A stretch of 64,000 nucleotides of DNA from Nostoc commune NIES-4072 (GTDB lineage Bacteria; Cyanobacteriota; Cyanobacteriia; Cyanobacteriales; Nostocaceae). How positions within the stretch are numbered: position 1 is the stretch's first letter; the number at the start of each line of letters is the position of its first letter. The translations under genes were made by a program, and so were the position numbers. Location: the NCBI RefSeq assembly GCF_003113895.1, contig NZ_BDUD01000001.1:6314792-6378791 (forward strand), in the 5' to 3' direction. The notes below the pieces were generated by a model. The model made no database searches. It was not told where the DNA came from and was given only the letters and a program-made list of their open reading frames with translations. This document shows, piece after piece, positions 37,341 through 47,134 of the stretch.

Positions 37341-38597
37341 ATGTGGCACTTCCCAAAAGTGGCAGCTATTGCCTGCCTGATTGGTTTATCTGCCTGTGTC
37401 TCTAGTTACTCGGCAGCAAACCCCAAAACGCCGGATGAGCAAACTCCGGTGGCAAATGTCCCCACTGAAGGTAGTAGTCAAAATCCCACTGGATTATTAG
37501 CTGATCTCCCTGAATCTACGCCCAACCGGGAATTACTAGCCCAAAGTTGGGATAGCTACCGCCAAAGATTTATTCAGTCAGATGGGCGGGTGATTGATTA
37601 CGAAGCAAGCGATCGCTCAACTAGTGAAGGTCAAGCTTATGCTTTACTTCGAGCAGTACTGATTAACGATCCGACAACTTTTGCCCTGACTTTAAACTGG
37701 TCGGAAAATAACCTCCAGCGCCAAGTAGGTGGTAAACGCACAGATAGTTTGTGGGCTTGGAAGTGGGGACGAAAAGAAGATGGTAACTGGGGTGTCATCG
37801 ACAGCAATTTTGCTAGCGATGGAGATATAGATGCGATTACTGCCCTGATTTTAGCATCACGGCGTTGGCATCAACCCGAATACTTGAAACTAGCAAAACT
37901 CAAACTGCAAGATTTGTGGAATTTGTCCACTATCTCAAAAACCCAAGGTAAGCGCTACCTGTTACCAGGGCCTGTAGCTGCATTTGTTCCGAATGCATCT
38001 ACCGTTTACCTGAATCCCTCTTATTTTGCACCCTATGCTTTTCGCATCTTTGCACAAGTTGATCCCCAACATGATTGGTTGAGTTTGGTAGACAGCAGCT
38101 ATCAAGTGCTAGAAGATTCTGCAAAGCTTTCTAGCGTAGGTTTACCCAGTGATTGGGTAGCTCTAAATACCAAAACAGGACAATACCAAACCCTACCAGC
38201 ATCTAGCACTCTGAAGAGTTTGTATAGTTTTGATTCCTATCGAGTCTGGTGGCGTTTGTCGTTGGATGCTGCTTGGTTCAACTCACCCCAAGCGCAGCGC
38301 TATCTAGTGACATCTACTCAGCACCTGCAAAAACTATGGAGTAAACAATCCATACCAGCACGCATTGATCTGCAAGGGAAACCATTAGTGGATTACGAAG
38401 CTACATCCCAATACGCTATGTTGTATGCCGCCATGCAGGTAGTGAAACCAGCGATCGCTCAAGAACTGCTTGTGAAAAAAATACTGCCTCAATACAAGCA
38501 GGGAATTTGGGGAGACCAATCTGCTTATTACACCCAGAATTTGGCTTGGTTAGGATTGCTACCTCCAAAGACAATTCCCCAGCGATTGCTTAAATGA
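37341..38597 (+). CDS. GH8 endoglucanase, BcsZ-type lipoprotein
   Basis: This 418-residue protein carries a lipobox (IGLSAC, Cys near 19). The GH8 domain shows DGRVIDYEASDRSTSEGQAY with the catalytic Glu and LWAWKWGRKEDGNWGVIDSNFASDGD with the catalytic Asp region. Periplasmic GH8 cellulases (BcsZ) trim nascent cellulose and are needed for normal product in bacterial systems. It starts 39 bp after the TPR gene and is 180 bp from bcsB. Confidence 0.88.
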   Translation: MWHFPKVAAIACLIGLSACVSSYSAANPKTPDEQTPVANVPTEGSSQNPTGLLADLPESTPNRELLAQSWDSYRQRFIQSDGRVIDYEASDRSTSEGQAYALLRAVLINDPTTFALTLNWSENNLQRQVGGKRTDSLWAWKWGRKEDGNWGVIDSNFASDGDIDAITALILASRRWHQPEYLKLAKLKLQDLWNLSTISKTQGKRYLLPGPVAAFVPNASTVYLNPSYFAPYAFRIFAQVDPQHDWLSLVDSSYQVLEDSAKLSSVGLPSDWVALNTKTGQYQTLPASSTLKSLYSFDSYRVWWRLSLDAAWFNSPQAQRYLVTSTQHLQKLWSKQSIPARIDLQGKPLVDYEATSQYAMLYAAMQVVKPAIAQELLVKKILPQYKQGIWGDQSAYYTQNLAWLGLLPPKTIPQRLLK

Positions 38598-38777
38598 TAT
38601 CCCTTGATGCTGAGTTAGGGTACAAGCTTCCCAACCACCTTTTACTTACGACAGATTGACTTCCGTAGATTTTTTGAAAAAATCTGATGGGATATTTTGA
38701 AGTTCTAAAAGCAACAAAACACCTGTGCTTTTTACGTAAAAAAATTCAGTAAATTCACACTAAAATCACGCTCTACC

Positions 38778-41117
38778 ATGAAGCAATTGTTCCATCTTTC
38801 CCAAATTAGTAAAAAAGCAATTATTGTTACTTCTTGCTTTTTTTTGTTTCCTAGTTCATTATTGAGCGCTCAAGCTCAAACCAAAGGTGATCTGCAACAA
38901 GAAGTAACTTTATTAGCTCAAGCAACGACATCAGAAAATACTAGTAAAGCAGACTTAAAAGCTCCTAGTGCCAAGAACCTGGCAACTTACACCCTAGAAT
39001 TTAATCGTAGTCCGATTGTGGGTAATCGGATGCGCTTGCGCGGGGTTTACTCAGAAGGTCGTCTAGCATTTACCCGTCCTCGTGGCTGGAAACTAGATCG
39101 GGGTAGGGTACAAGCTTTAATCCGTTTTCAACACTCACCATCGCTGTATGCCAATCGCTCTAACCTGACTGTGCTATTGAATGGCATCAGTGTTGGTAGT
39201 GTACCACTCAATCGTAAAGAGTCCCAAGTAGGTCAAGTACTGTTCAATATCCCACCCAAGCTGCTGCAAGACTACAACGAACTCACATTGGTGGCACAGC
39301 AGAATAATACGCTCGAATGTAGCGACCCTAGTAGCCCCGACTTGTGGACAGAGATTCTGCCAGATTCCAAATTAATCTTTAACTATGAACGGCAGCCGAT
39401 TCTTTTGAATTTCAGCCGCTACCCTTATCCTTTCTTTGACGAATTTGGCTTAGAAACTAACCAAATTGCTTATTTACAACCGAGTCAAGTCGATCAATCC
39501 TGGTTGACAGCAGCAGCTCGCTTACAAGCGGCATTGGGGAGAATCGCAGATTTTCGCCCGATTCAGACGAGCGTAGTGTCTGATGTGGCAAATGCGAAGG
39601 CAAACGATCGCTTGGTGATCATTGGTACTCCCAACGAGCAACCGACCTTAAATACTTGGAAGAATTTGCCCCTGAAAGTTGTCAGCAATCAAATTCTTGA
39701 TCGTGATAATAACCCCGTACCAGATGAAACAGGGGTGTTGATTATAACTAAAGCTGAAAAGAGCGGGGTTCCGGTTTTAATTGCTACTGGCAACAGTGCA
39801 AAAGCCGTAGAAAAGGCAACCCAATTTTTATCACAGCCAGACTTGCGGAAAATGGGTACTGGTCAGGTGGTTTTTGTCGATACTCTCAAGGAACCTTCGA
39901 CACCAGGACTCCGCCAATGGCCTCGTTATTTGCCAGAACAAAATTCTTTTAAACTAGGCGACATCAAAACCCAAGTAAACGGTGAGCCGTTTAGTGATGT
40001 AACTGTACGTGGGATCGGAGCGCCACCAGTCGAAATTGATTTTCATGCTCTACCAGATGATAGATTTCTCCGGGGTAGTTCCATGAATCTGGTGTACAGC
40101 TACGGGCCGCAGGTTAATCCGCGAACTTCTGCGATCGAAGTTTTACTGGATGGAGTTTTCATTGGTGGCGCACGTCTTGATTCTGAGGCGGGAGAAACTC
40201 GCAAAAATCTTAAAGTTAATTTGCCGGAAAACTTGATTAAACCCAACTCGAAACTGCAAGTTTTCTTGCGGATGAATCCGAGAGAACCCTTTGATAAACA
40301 GAACTGTCTTCAGCCACCAGACCAACAACTTACAGGTACGGTGCATTCTGATACTAGCTTCGACCTGAAGCGGGAAATCTCTACACAACTACCAGACTTG
40401 AACCTGCTGAAATTCGGTTTCCCCTTTGCTGCACCACAGGATTTGTCTCAGACAGCGATTGTTGTGCCACAAACCCCCTCGAAGACAGATGTGTTGACCT
40501 TGTTGGCTTTTAGCGAACGTTTGGGAAGGCTTAGTCAAGCAGATGCTGTCAAACTAAATGTTTATACACCAGATGCTTTGCCAACACAAGCCCGCAAAAA
40601 TGACCATTTGGTAGGAATTGGAACGCGAGAAGACTTTCCTTTTCCCGAAGTATTTAATTCTACAGGCTTCAACTTGAGTCAGGCATATTCCCGCTCCTCT
40701 GCCAATGCTGTGGTTCAGACCCCGCAGGATACACAAGGCATGATTAAGCAAATTATCTCTCCTTGGAACAGCGATCGCGTTGTTCTAGCTTTAACATCTC
40801 AAACCGAAACTGGTTTAGAGCGAGTGCGACAAGTCCTCAATCAAGACCCTTGGTTCTTCCAACTCAAGAAGGATACGGTGCTAATTAGTAGCGATCAAAA
40901 AGACCCAGTTTCCTACGATGCTGATGCCTATCAACTACAGTTTTTCCAAAGCGCCTCAAACACTCGTCGCTTAGAAAATACCACTATCCTCAGTAAAGCA
41001 TCACGCTTTTTACAAGAAAATTGGCTATTGCTACCTGTGGGCATTTTTAGTGTGTCTCTAATTCTTTACGGGATTCTTCAGTTGTATATCAAGCGTTTGA
41101 CTGCTGATAAAAAGTAG
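38778..41117 (+). CDS. bcsB: Cellulose synthase subunit BcsB
   Basis: BcsB is the periplasmic partner of BcsA that carries the nascent chain. The 779-residue protein has a signal peptide (cleaved near QAQ), paired carbohydrate-binding and flavodoxin-like domains (FNRSPIVGNRMRLRG, LTVLLNGISVGSVPL, later AIEVLLDGVFIGGARL) and a single C-terminal membrane helix (about 750-771), which is the anchor that completes the BcsA channel. It is 57 bp upstream of bcsA. Confidence 0.92.
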   Translation: MKQLFHLSQISKKAIIVTSCFFLFPSSLLSAQAQTKGDLQQEVTLLAQATTSENTSKADLKAPSAKNLATYTLEFNRSPIVGNRMRLRGVYSEGRLAFTRPRGWKLDRGRVQALIRFQHSPSLYANRSNLTVLLNGISVGSVPLNRKESQVGQVLFNIPPKLLQDYNELTLVAQQNNTLECSDPSSPDLWTEILPDSKLIFNYERQPILLNFSRYPYPFFDEFGLETNQIAYLQPSQVDQSWLTAAARLQAALGRIADFRPIQTSVVSDVANAKANDRLVIIGTPNEQPTLNTWKNLPLKVVSNQILDRDNNPVPDETGVLIITKAEKSGVPVLIATGNSAKAVEKATQFLSQPDLRKMGTGQVVFVDTLKEPSTPGLRQWPRYLPEQNSFKLGDIKTQVNGEPFSDVTVRGIGAPPVEIDFHALPDDRFLRGSSMNLVYSYGPQVNPRTSAIEVLLDGVFIGGARLDSEAGETRKNLKVNLPENLIKPNSKLQVFLRMNPREPFDKQNCLQPPDQQLTGTVHSDTSFDLKREISTQLPDLNLLKFGFPFAAPQDLSQTAIVVPQTPSKTDVLTLLAFSERLGRLSQADAVKLNVYTPDALPTQARKNDHLVGIGTREDFPFPEVFNSTGFNLSQAYSRSSANAVVQTPQDTQGMIKQIISPWNSDRVVLALTSQTETGLERVRQVLNQDPWFFQLKKDTVLISSDQKDPVSYDADAYQLQFFQSASNTRRLENTTILSKASRFLQENWLLLPVGIFSVSLILYGILQLYIKRLTADKK

Positions 41118-41174
41118 ACACTTTCGGTCAGGTATCGCCAATCTTAAATTTAAATTTCAAAATTTAGATCCACA

Positions 41175-43787
41175 ATGTCATCTTCCCCCCCCACATCGCC
41201 CCGGAAATCACGCGATCGCCAGCGCTTAAAATTGAGCAATTGGTTGATTGATATTACCCCTAGATTTTTTGACCGCACTCTCCAAAAGGTGGGTGTGAAA
41301 CAATTTAAGTGGTTTATCTTGCTGCTGTTGGTACTCTCAGTACCACTGATTATTACTCCAATAGAAGTTTGGCAGCAGGGATTGGTAGCAGTGTTTCTTG
41401 TGCTACTCGGTCAATTGGTGATACACGCAGAGTTTCAAGAGTCTTATTCAGAAATCAGCCATTATTATCACCTGTTTATGCTGTGGCTGAGTATGGTAAC
41501 AACGCTGCGTTATTTATACTACCGCACCAGCTACACCCTGAACTTCGATGGTTGGCTCAACAGCATCGCTTGTGTCTTCTTATACGCCGCCGAACTTTAT
41601 GCCATCCTCACCTTGGTATTGGCATACTTTCAAACCCTGAAAATTCAAGAACGCCAACCAGTTAATCTAACAAACATTCCTCAACAGGAATGGTTCAAAG
41701 TTGATATCTACATCCCCACATACAACGAAGATGTGGAGATTGTTCGCAAGACGGCTGTGGCAGCCTTAGCCTGTGATTATGCTCCTGATAAAAAAAAGGT
41801 TTATGTCCTTGATGATGGTCGTCCAGAAAAGTATAAAGAGAACGACCCACGCCGAGAACAGTTTAGCAAAAGACGAGAACAGCTACGGCAAATGTGCCAA
41901 GAGCTAGGCTGTATCCACATGACGCGGGACAATAACGATCACGCTAAGGCTGGTAATATCAATACCGCCTTTTACAAAACCGACGGCGATTTGGTGTTGA
42001 TTTTGGACTGCGACCACATTCCATCGCGGCAAATTCTCTTGCATACAATGGGTTTTTTCTTCGATCCCAAAGTATCGTTTGTCCAAACTCCTCACTGGTT
42101 CTATAACCCCGACCCCTTCGAGCGTAATTTAGTCACTAAAGGTAGAATCCCCGCAGGCAATGAACTGTTCTATAAGGTACTGCAAAAAGGTAACGATTTT
42201 TGGAATGCCGCCTTTTTCTGCGGTTCCGCAGCGTTAATCCGCAAATCCCACGCTTTAGAAGTTGGGGGAATTGCAGTGGAAACCGTGACGGAAGATTGCC
42301 ACACTGCTTTGCGATTGCATTCGCTGGGTTACAAGTCTATCTACTACGACAAAATTATGGTCGCTGGTTTAGCGCCAGAAACGTTTTCTTCTTACGTGGG
42401 ACAACAAGTGCGTTGGGCAAGAGGGATGGCACAGATTTTGCGATTAGAAAACCCCATTTTTAATCCGAAGCTGAATTTAACATTTGCACAACGGATTTGT
42501 TACTTTAGCGCGACCTCACACTTTTTGTATGGCTATCCTCGACTAATATATGCGATCGCTCCCACACTATTCCTATTATTTGGCATTAACTCTGTCCAAG
42601 GTTTAGGTTTAGAAACTCTAGCCTACGCCCTACCACATATTCTCCTCTCCCTTTTTACTAACTACATCATTTACAAAAACGTCCGTTTCTCCTTCTGGAA
42701 CGAAATTTTTGAATTTGCGATGGCTTTCCAGGCTGGGTGGGTGACGATGTTAGCGCTATTTAATCCCAAGCTGGGTTCATTTAACGTTACCGACAAAGGA
42801 ACGTCTATAACCAAACGCACCTTTGATTGGGAATCGATGCGTGGTCTTTTGGTGGTGACAGCACTTGTAGTCTCTTCCTTACTAGCTGTTCCCTATTGGC
42901 TGCTGCTACATCCTGAAGATTGGCAAGCGGTCTTAGTCAATACCATGTGGTCTATTTTTAATTTGGTTTTGCTGATAGCTGCTTTGCTGGTTGGCTTTGA
43001 ACAACCACAAGTACGTACCGCCCACCGTTTACAGCGTCGCCTCCCCATCTTAATTACCAGTAACGGTCAAACAATTATGGGCAAAACGGTGAATATTTCA
43101 GAAACTGGGGCATTAATTTCTTTAGAAACTTGGCCCAATTTACTGGAGGAAGCGGAAGTTGAGGTGATGGGAGATTATACTGCTAGCGCCTCTTTAACAG
43201 CACAGATTGTCCGAGTTTCTCCTATTAATGACACAGAAACGCTTTTGGCTGTTGATTTCGTGAAGCTCAACAATGCCCAACGCGATGCTTTAACTCTAGT
43301 TTTATATTCTGATGTCCGAGAGTGGTATTCTCAAAAGGGCCAGTATGTAGACCGACCCTTCGCTTCTCTTGGATTCTTAGCTACAAGTCTGACTCGGGCC
43401 TTGCGTGACGTGAAACAAACTAGCCGTAAAAAGGTACGTAAGCAGGTAAATAGCCATAGCCGACTCTACTGGGATGGTAACTTCTTCTTTGCAGTAGCGA
43501 CAGAATTAGGAACAACGGGTTTGCGCTTGGAAATAGAGGATACAAAAGCCGTGTCTTCTCACAAAATGATAGGACAACAGGATTTGCACACGATGCGAAC
43601 TGTTAAACCATTAGTTGGTTTACTGTTGAATGAGGATGAGGATAATCTCTCATCTAATCGATTTGTTGCTGAAATTTATGCGGTAGAAGAACAAACCAAT
43701 GGCAAGATTGCGCTTGAGTTAAATTTTCCAGAAAAATTTAAAGAACGTCAAGACACAAAAATTAAGCAATTGTTGGAGGTTCTGTAA
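41175..43787 (+). CDS. bcsA: Cellulose synthase catalytic subunit BcsA with PilZ
   Basis: BcsA polymerises UDP-glucose into cellulose and pushes it through the inner membrane. The 870-residue protein has membrane helices on both sides of a GT2 domain containing DDGRPEK (213-219), DCDH (278-281), TED (372-374) and QQVRW (410-414), all catalytic motifs. A PilZ domain follows (about 615-715) with an RxxxR-like basic cluster (RLQRR) and NISETG, indicating c-di-GMP activation. The C-terminal ~150 residues are an additional unassigned region. All key residues are present. Confidence 0.95.
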   Translation: MSSSPPTSPRKSRDRQRLKLSNWLIDITPRFFDRTLQKVGVKQFKWFILLLLVLSVPLIITPIEVWQQGLVAVFLVLLGQLVIHAEFQESYSEISHYYHLFMLWLSMVTTLRYLYYRTSYTLNFDGWLNSIACVFLYAAELYAILTLVLAYFQTLKIQERQPVNLTNIPQQEWFKVDIYIPTYNEDVEIVRKTAVAALACDYAPDKKKVYVLDDGRPEKYKENDPRREQFSKRREQLRQMCQELGCIHMTRDNNDHAKAGNINTAFYKTDGDLVLILDCDHIPSRQILLHTMGFFFDPKVSFVQTPHWFYNPDPFERNLVTKGRIPAGNELFYKVLQKGNDFWNAAFFCGSAALIRKSHALEVGGIAVETVTEDCHTALRLHSLGYKSIYYDKIMVAGLAPETFSSYVGQQVRWARGMAQILRLENPIFNPKLNLTFAQRICYFSATSHFLYGYPRLIYAIAPTLFLLFGINSVQGLGLETLAYALPHILLSLFTNYIIYKNVRFSFWNEIFEFAMAFQAGWVTMLALFNPKLGSFNVTDKGTSITKRTFDWESMRGLLVVTALVVSSLLAVPYWLLLHPEDWQAVLVNTMWSIFNLVLLIAALLVGFEQPQVRTAHRLQRRLPILITSNGQTIMGKTVNISETGALISLETWPNLLEEAEVEVMGDYTASASLTAQIVRVSPINDTETLLAVDFVKLNNAQRDALTLVLYSDVREWYSQKGQYVDRPFASLGFLATSLTRALRDVKQTSRKKVRKQVNSHSRLYWDGNFFFAVATELGTTGLRLEIEDTKAVSSHKMIGQQDLHTMRTVKPLVGLLLNEDEDNLSSNRFVAEIYAVEEQTNGKIALELNFPEKFKERQDTKIKQLLEVL

Positions 43788-43791
43788 CAGA

Positions 43792-43884
43792 TAGGACTTA
43801 CGCAAAAATTGCTAAAAAGCTTAATTTCTCGAACCGCCAAGACGCCAAGAGCGCCGAGAATTCGTAGAGTGTGCGTAAGTCCTA
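43792..43884. mobile_element. 93-bp MITE, copy 2, just after bcsA
   Basis: Same element as at 30652-30744, with identical 12-bp terminal inverted repeats. The target duplication is ACAGA (43787-43791 and 43885-43889). It begins 4 bp beyond the bcsA stop codon, so the fold-back will be at the 3' end of the bcs transcript and may affect its stability or termination. Confidence 0.88.
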
Positions 43885-44080
43885 ACAGAGCTACTTGACT
43901 AGATTTTGACCAGCGCAAGCTCCATTTAAGTCCAGATGTTGCTTGCGCTTGGGAGTGTTTTAAATTGCAAAAGTCAATTCAATTATTGTGGGGTGTGTAG
44001 CGTTCGACTAAGCGCTACCCACCCCAAAATAAATAATCGAATATTTTTATAATTTGTCAGTCCCTAATAACCCTTAGCAA

Positions 44081-44764
44081 TCAAACTTTGCCAGCCAAGT
44101 TCATCAACTGTTTGAAGTTTACGAGATAAATGATATTGTTGGTGCTGTCAATTTTGATCCACCCTTTCTCATGCAGCTTTTCCATAATTTTGGTGGTTTC
44201 GTCAACACCAATTTCTGTTACCTCTGCTAAATCTTTGAAAGGAATGTTAAAAATTTCCTTTCCACAATTCGATTCTTGACCATAGCTTTCGCCTAAAGTC
44301 ACTAGAGTATGGGCAAGTTTGACTGCTGGTGGTGAAGACCGCATTTGTAAGCGCAAGTTAATTTGCCGCAATCGCCGCACCATCAGTTGTAACATCCGAT
44401 GATGTAACTGTGGGTCTTTGAACAAGATTTGAATAAAACGCTCTCTAGATACACTCAGCAAATTCACAGACGAAAGGGCTATGACATCGGTTGAGCGTGG
44501 AGATTCATCCAAAATTGCCATTTCTCCAAAAAAATCGCCCTTACCAAAAATTGCCAGAGCTACTGAATCTTCTGCGACGGTACGCCGGACTTTGACCCAA
44601 CCTGAAACAACGAAGTAAACGGCGTTACCCCAGGCATCTTCCATCACAACGGCTCGCCCAGATGGGTATTCATGTTCAATTGCAACGTTGAGTAGCCATT
44701 CCAAAGTTTGGGGGGTGGCTGTACTCATTAAGGGGAAAAGCTCACTAAAAACCTCAGTCTGCAT
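44081..44764 (-). CDS. Crp/Fnr-family transcription regulator
   Basis: This 227-residue protein has a cyclic-nucleotide-binding beta-roll (residues ~20-130: AVYFVVSGWVKVRR, FGKGDFFGEMAILDESPRSTDV), a dimerisation helix, and a C-terminal helix-turn-helix (FKDLAEVTEIGVDETTKIMEKLHEKGWI). The FGEMAILDESPRSTDV sequence resembles the phosphate-binding cassette of cAMP receptors. Its targets are unknown; proximity to the bcs operon is suggestive only. Confidence 0.85.
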   Translation of the reverse strand: MQTEVFSELFPLMSTATPQTLEWLLNVAIEHEYPSGRAVVMEDAWGNAVYFVVSGWVKVRRTVAEDSVALAIFGKGDFFGEMAILDESPRSTDVIALSSVNLLSVSRERFIQILFKDPQLHHRMLQLMVRRLRQINLRLQMRSSPPAVKLAHTLVTLGESYGQESNCGKEIFNIPFKDLAEVTEIGVDETTKIMEKLHEKGWIKIDSTNNIIYLVNFKQLMNLAGKV

Positions 44765-45234
44765 GAAATATTTATAAAAAATGGATTCAAGAGTAGGAAA
44801 CTAACTTTGTCAATATAAATTTGTTTAGACCGTAATCTTATTTAGAATACGGTAGCAAAATCTCTATCTATTTGAGTTTAACTCTAAGCTTGATTAGTCT
44901 AGAGTTCGATTACAACATAACAATTATGTATAAAATTGGAATCAGCGATTTCACTTACAGAAATATGATTTAAGGTTTAATCAATTAATCAAAATTTTAG
45001 TTGTAGATATAAAGCTTACTAGTATAAAAAATATATCAATTAAAAATTGCCACGATACATAACGCATTCAAAATTAATCCCATGCTTTTAAGCGTGGTTC
45101 TTCTTGCTTCTGCCTTTTGAACTTTTAGTTTAGTAACTGAGGCATGAGGGGATGAACTTGCTATGAATTCTCCCCTGCTTGCCATCTCCTAGTTTGGTAC
45201 ACCACCTTAATTGAGCAACTAAATGCCTCACAGG
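44765..45234. other. AT-rich spacer upstream of the Crp-like gene
   Basis: This 470-bp spacer is AT-rich and has no reading frame of note. The part next to 44764 must contain the promoter of the Crp-like gene. No clear regulator site was identified. Confidence 0.45.
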
Positions 45235-46410
45235 CTACTCCTGGCTTCTTAAAGATTGGGCAGCAAGATAGATTTTTGTCCATTCACCTAGCACTTGATG
45301 GGTTTTGAGTTTTAACTGTTGGCCTATTGCTTCTATTGAGTTACCTGTTTTCCGCAAATCTAAAATCTGCCGCCCCAGAGGAGTTAATTTTTCATCTAGT
45401 TGCTGCCATTGGTTTTGCGTTAAACCCAAGTTATGTTCTTGCAAGGAAATTGAGAGCCAATTGTCTACTAGCTCTGGTTTACCTTTGAGGGCAAAAACAC
45501 GCACAGCGTGGTAACTGATTTTTTCTCGCAGACGGTATACTTCTTTAGTCGGCTTATTTAATCTGTGGGCGATCTCTTCCTGGGATTTACCTTGTAAATA
45601 TAGTCGTAGCCACTGTAGTGCGTCTGTTCCCAAATTTTCTTGTAAATAATTTTCAAATTCTTTTTGTACTGACTGACGTAGGGCAAGTTGTTCCTCTAGT
45701 TGTTGTGCTTCTTGATATTCTGCGATCGCCTGACTATCAACTAAGTTAACTCGATTGTCATTGTCGTCAGTGAGAACTTCTTCTGACACCATTCTAATCA
45801 AGTCACGACCCGGCACTTGGGTTAAGCCACCGCGCTGAGTGCGGCGCAGGTAATTTACAAACCGATAAGCTAATAGGGGCTGATTGCGTACTGGTCGCAG
45901 ACAATATTCTTCTACACTGGCAAATAGCAGAGCATCTCCCAATCGTCTATCACTTGTATATTTGGCAATATCAGCCATTTGCTGTTGCATCTGGCTGTCG
46001 CTTTGCAGTAATTCTTGGAGTACTTCTTGCAATACATCTATGACACTACGCTGGCGATCGCGGCTTAGGGCAACCCAAGTCTGAATCTTATTCCGTAATG
46101 TTACTAAACTCCCCAATCGCGTTATCAAGTTCCGATAAGCACGTTCTCGCCCTAGCCCCAAATAGCGTTGACGTAAAATTCTCCAGCGATATTCCATCGC
46201 TTGCTTGGCGATGTCGAATTCTTTAGGGTTAAACAGATCAAACCGTTTGGAGTCAGATCCCAACAGCCAGAGAATAATGCTTTCTCTAGCAGCTTCATTT
46301 TGGTCTGGACATTCCGCAGCCAAGCGCTTTCGCCAATCTAGAGCTAGTTGTTCCACATCTGTTGTCATAGTGAGATTGCGTTCCTCGAAACTCAATTTTG
46401 AAGTTTGCAT
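45235..46410 (-). CDS. HetZ-related putative transcription factor
   Basis: This predicted soluble protein of about 391 residues resembles the HetZ-related regulators of filamentous cyanobacteria; I recall the pattern (YRFVNYLRRTQRGGLTQVP) but cannot verify it here. HetZ itself is needed for early heterocyst differentiation. The C-terminal half has two helix-turn-helix-like segments: LQGKSQEEIAHRLNKPTKEVYRL in two parts, and LDLRKTGNSIEAIGQQLKL. A GTG at 46431, ATG 46410 and ATG 46368 are alternative starts; 46410 is kept. No patU-like genes are adjacent. Confidence 0.55.
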   Translation of the reverse strand: MQTSKLSFEERNLTMTTDVEQLALDWRKRLAAECPDQNEAARESIILWLLGSDSKRFDLFNPKEFDIAKQAMEYRWRILRQRYLGLGRERAYRNLITRLGSLVTLRNKIQTWVALSRDRQRSVIDVLQEVLQELLQSDSQMQQQMADIAKYTSDRRLGDALLFASVEEYCLRPVRNQPLLAYRFVNYLRRTQRGGLTQVPGRDLIRMVSEEVLTDDNDNRVNLVDSQAIAEYQEAQQLEEQLALRQSVQKEFENYLQENLGTDALQWLRLYLQGKSQEEIAHRLNKPTKEVYRLREKISYHAVRVFALKGKPELVDNWLSISLQEHNLGLTQNQWQQLDEKLTPLGRQILDLRKTGNSIEAIGQQLKLKTHQVLGEWTKIYLAAQSLRSQE

Positions 46411-47134
46411 CACAACCCCCGTTCGTCCCACCTAATTGTTTAACTGGCAACTTGCCCGAATTTCATGAGTCTCATGAAAATAGCTCAGTGATTCCACTTT
46501 TATTACGTCTTAATTCACTAGAATTATGCAGAAATTTCTATATTGATGTTTTGCTGACAATTCCAAAATGCCCCAAACCCATACCTATAAAGCTTTTGGC
46601 GCTATTTTTTAATTTAACCTTTTTGTAAAGTTATGTTTTGTAACTGAGAATAAAAATCTGCCTACAGTGGTGGGTATACAGTTAGTAACTTTATGGACAA
46701 ATGTCCTCAAGCAACTTTTCCCGGTGTTACGCAAAATGGATAAACTGCAATATCCTCTATCCCTAAACTATACGTCGCTGGGACTACCTTTCTTGTAATA
46801 TTCAGGCTGGCATTTATATCTGCATGAATAAGTTTGCCAATTTATTTTTTCTAAACTAGCTTCATCCACAACTGTGTCTCTAACATTGGCAAGCTGTTCT
46901 TCTTCTTACAACTTTTACATTTTCAAAAATAAATAGTCAACAGTCAATATTGATTTTGACTATTGACTTTGACTGTTGCTTTCTCTCTGCTCCAAAATTC
47001 AACTTATGCAAAATTTGAAAACAGAAAGAATGCAATTTTCTAAAGTTTTGATAGTCAGAAGTCTGACAAGAAACTTATCTTTAAATTCATTTATGGGAAT
47101 TTTTTGTTTTGAATTCCCCTACAGGAGGTTAAAT
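46411..47134. other. Spacer with a transposase remnant
   Basis: The region between the HetZ-related gene and ccmK4 has no intact gene. At 46707-46838 it contains the C-terminal remnant of a TnpB-type protein on the minus strand. From about 46933 to 46975 the AGTCAA-type repeats form a fold-back. Confidence 0.5.
46707..46838 (-). pseudogene. C-terminal fragment of IS200/IS605 TnpB (OrfB)
   Basis: A 43-codon minus-strand stretch reads HADINASLNI followed by GIEDIAVYPFCVTPGKVA and a stop. HADxNAxxNI is the conserved end of the TnpB zinc-ribbon/RuvC region. An in-frame stop directly upstream removes the rest, and a different frame carries the preceding sequence, so the gene is decayed. Only the end of the transposon survives here. 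Confidence 0.62.

Noticed and set aside
43792..43884. Dedicated bcsA terminator
   Set aside because: The hairpin has no U-tract, and the identical copy at 30652 plus target duplications show it is a mobile element; a terminator effect is only possible.
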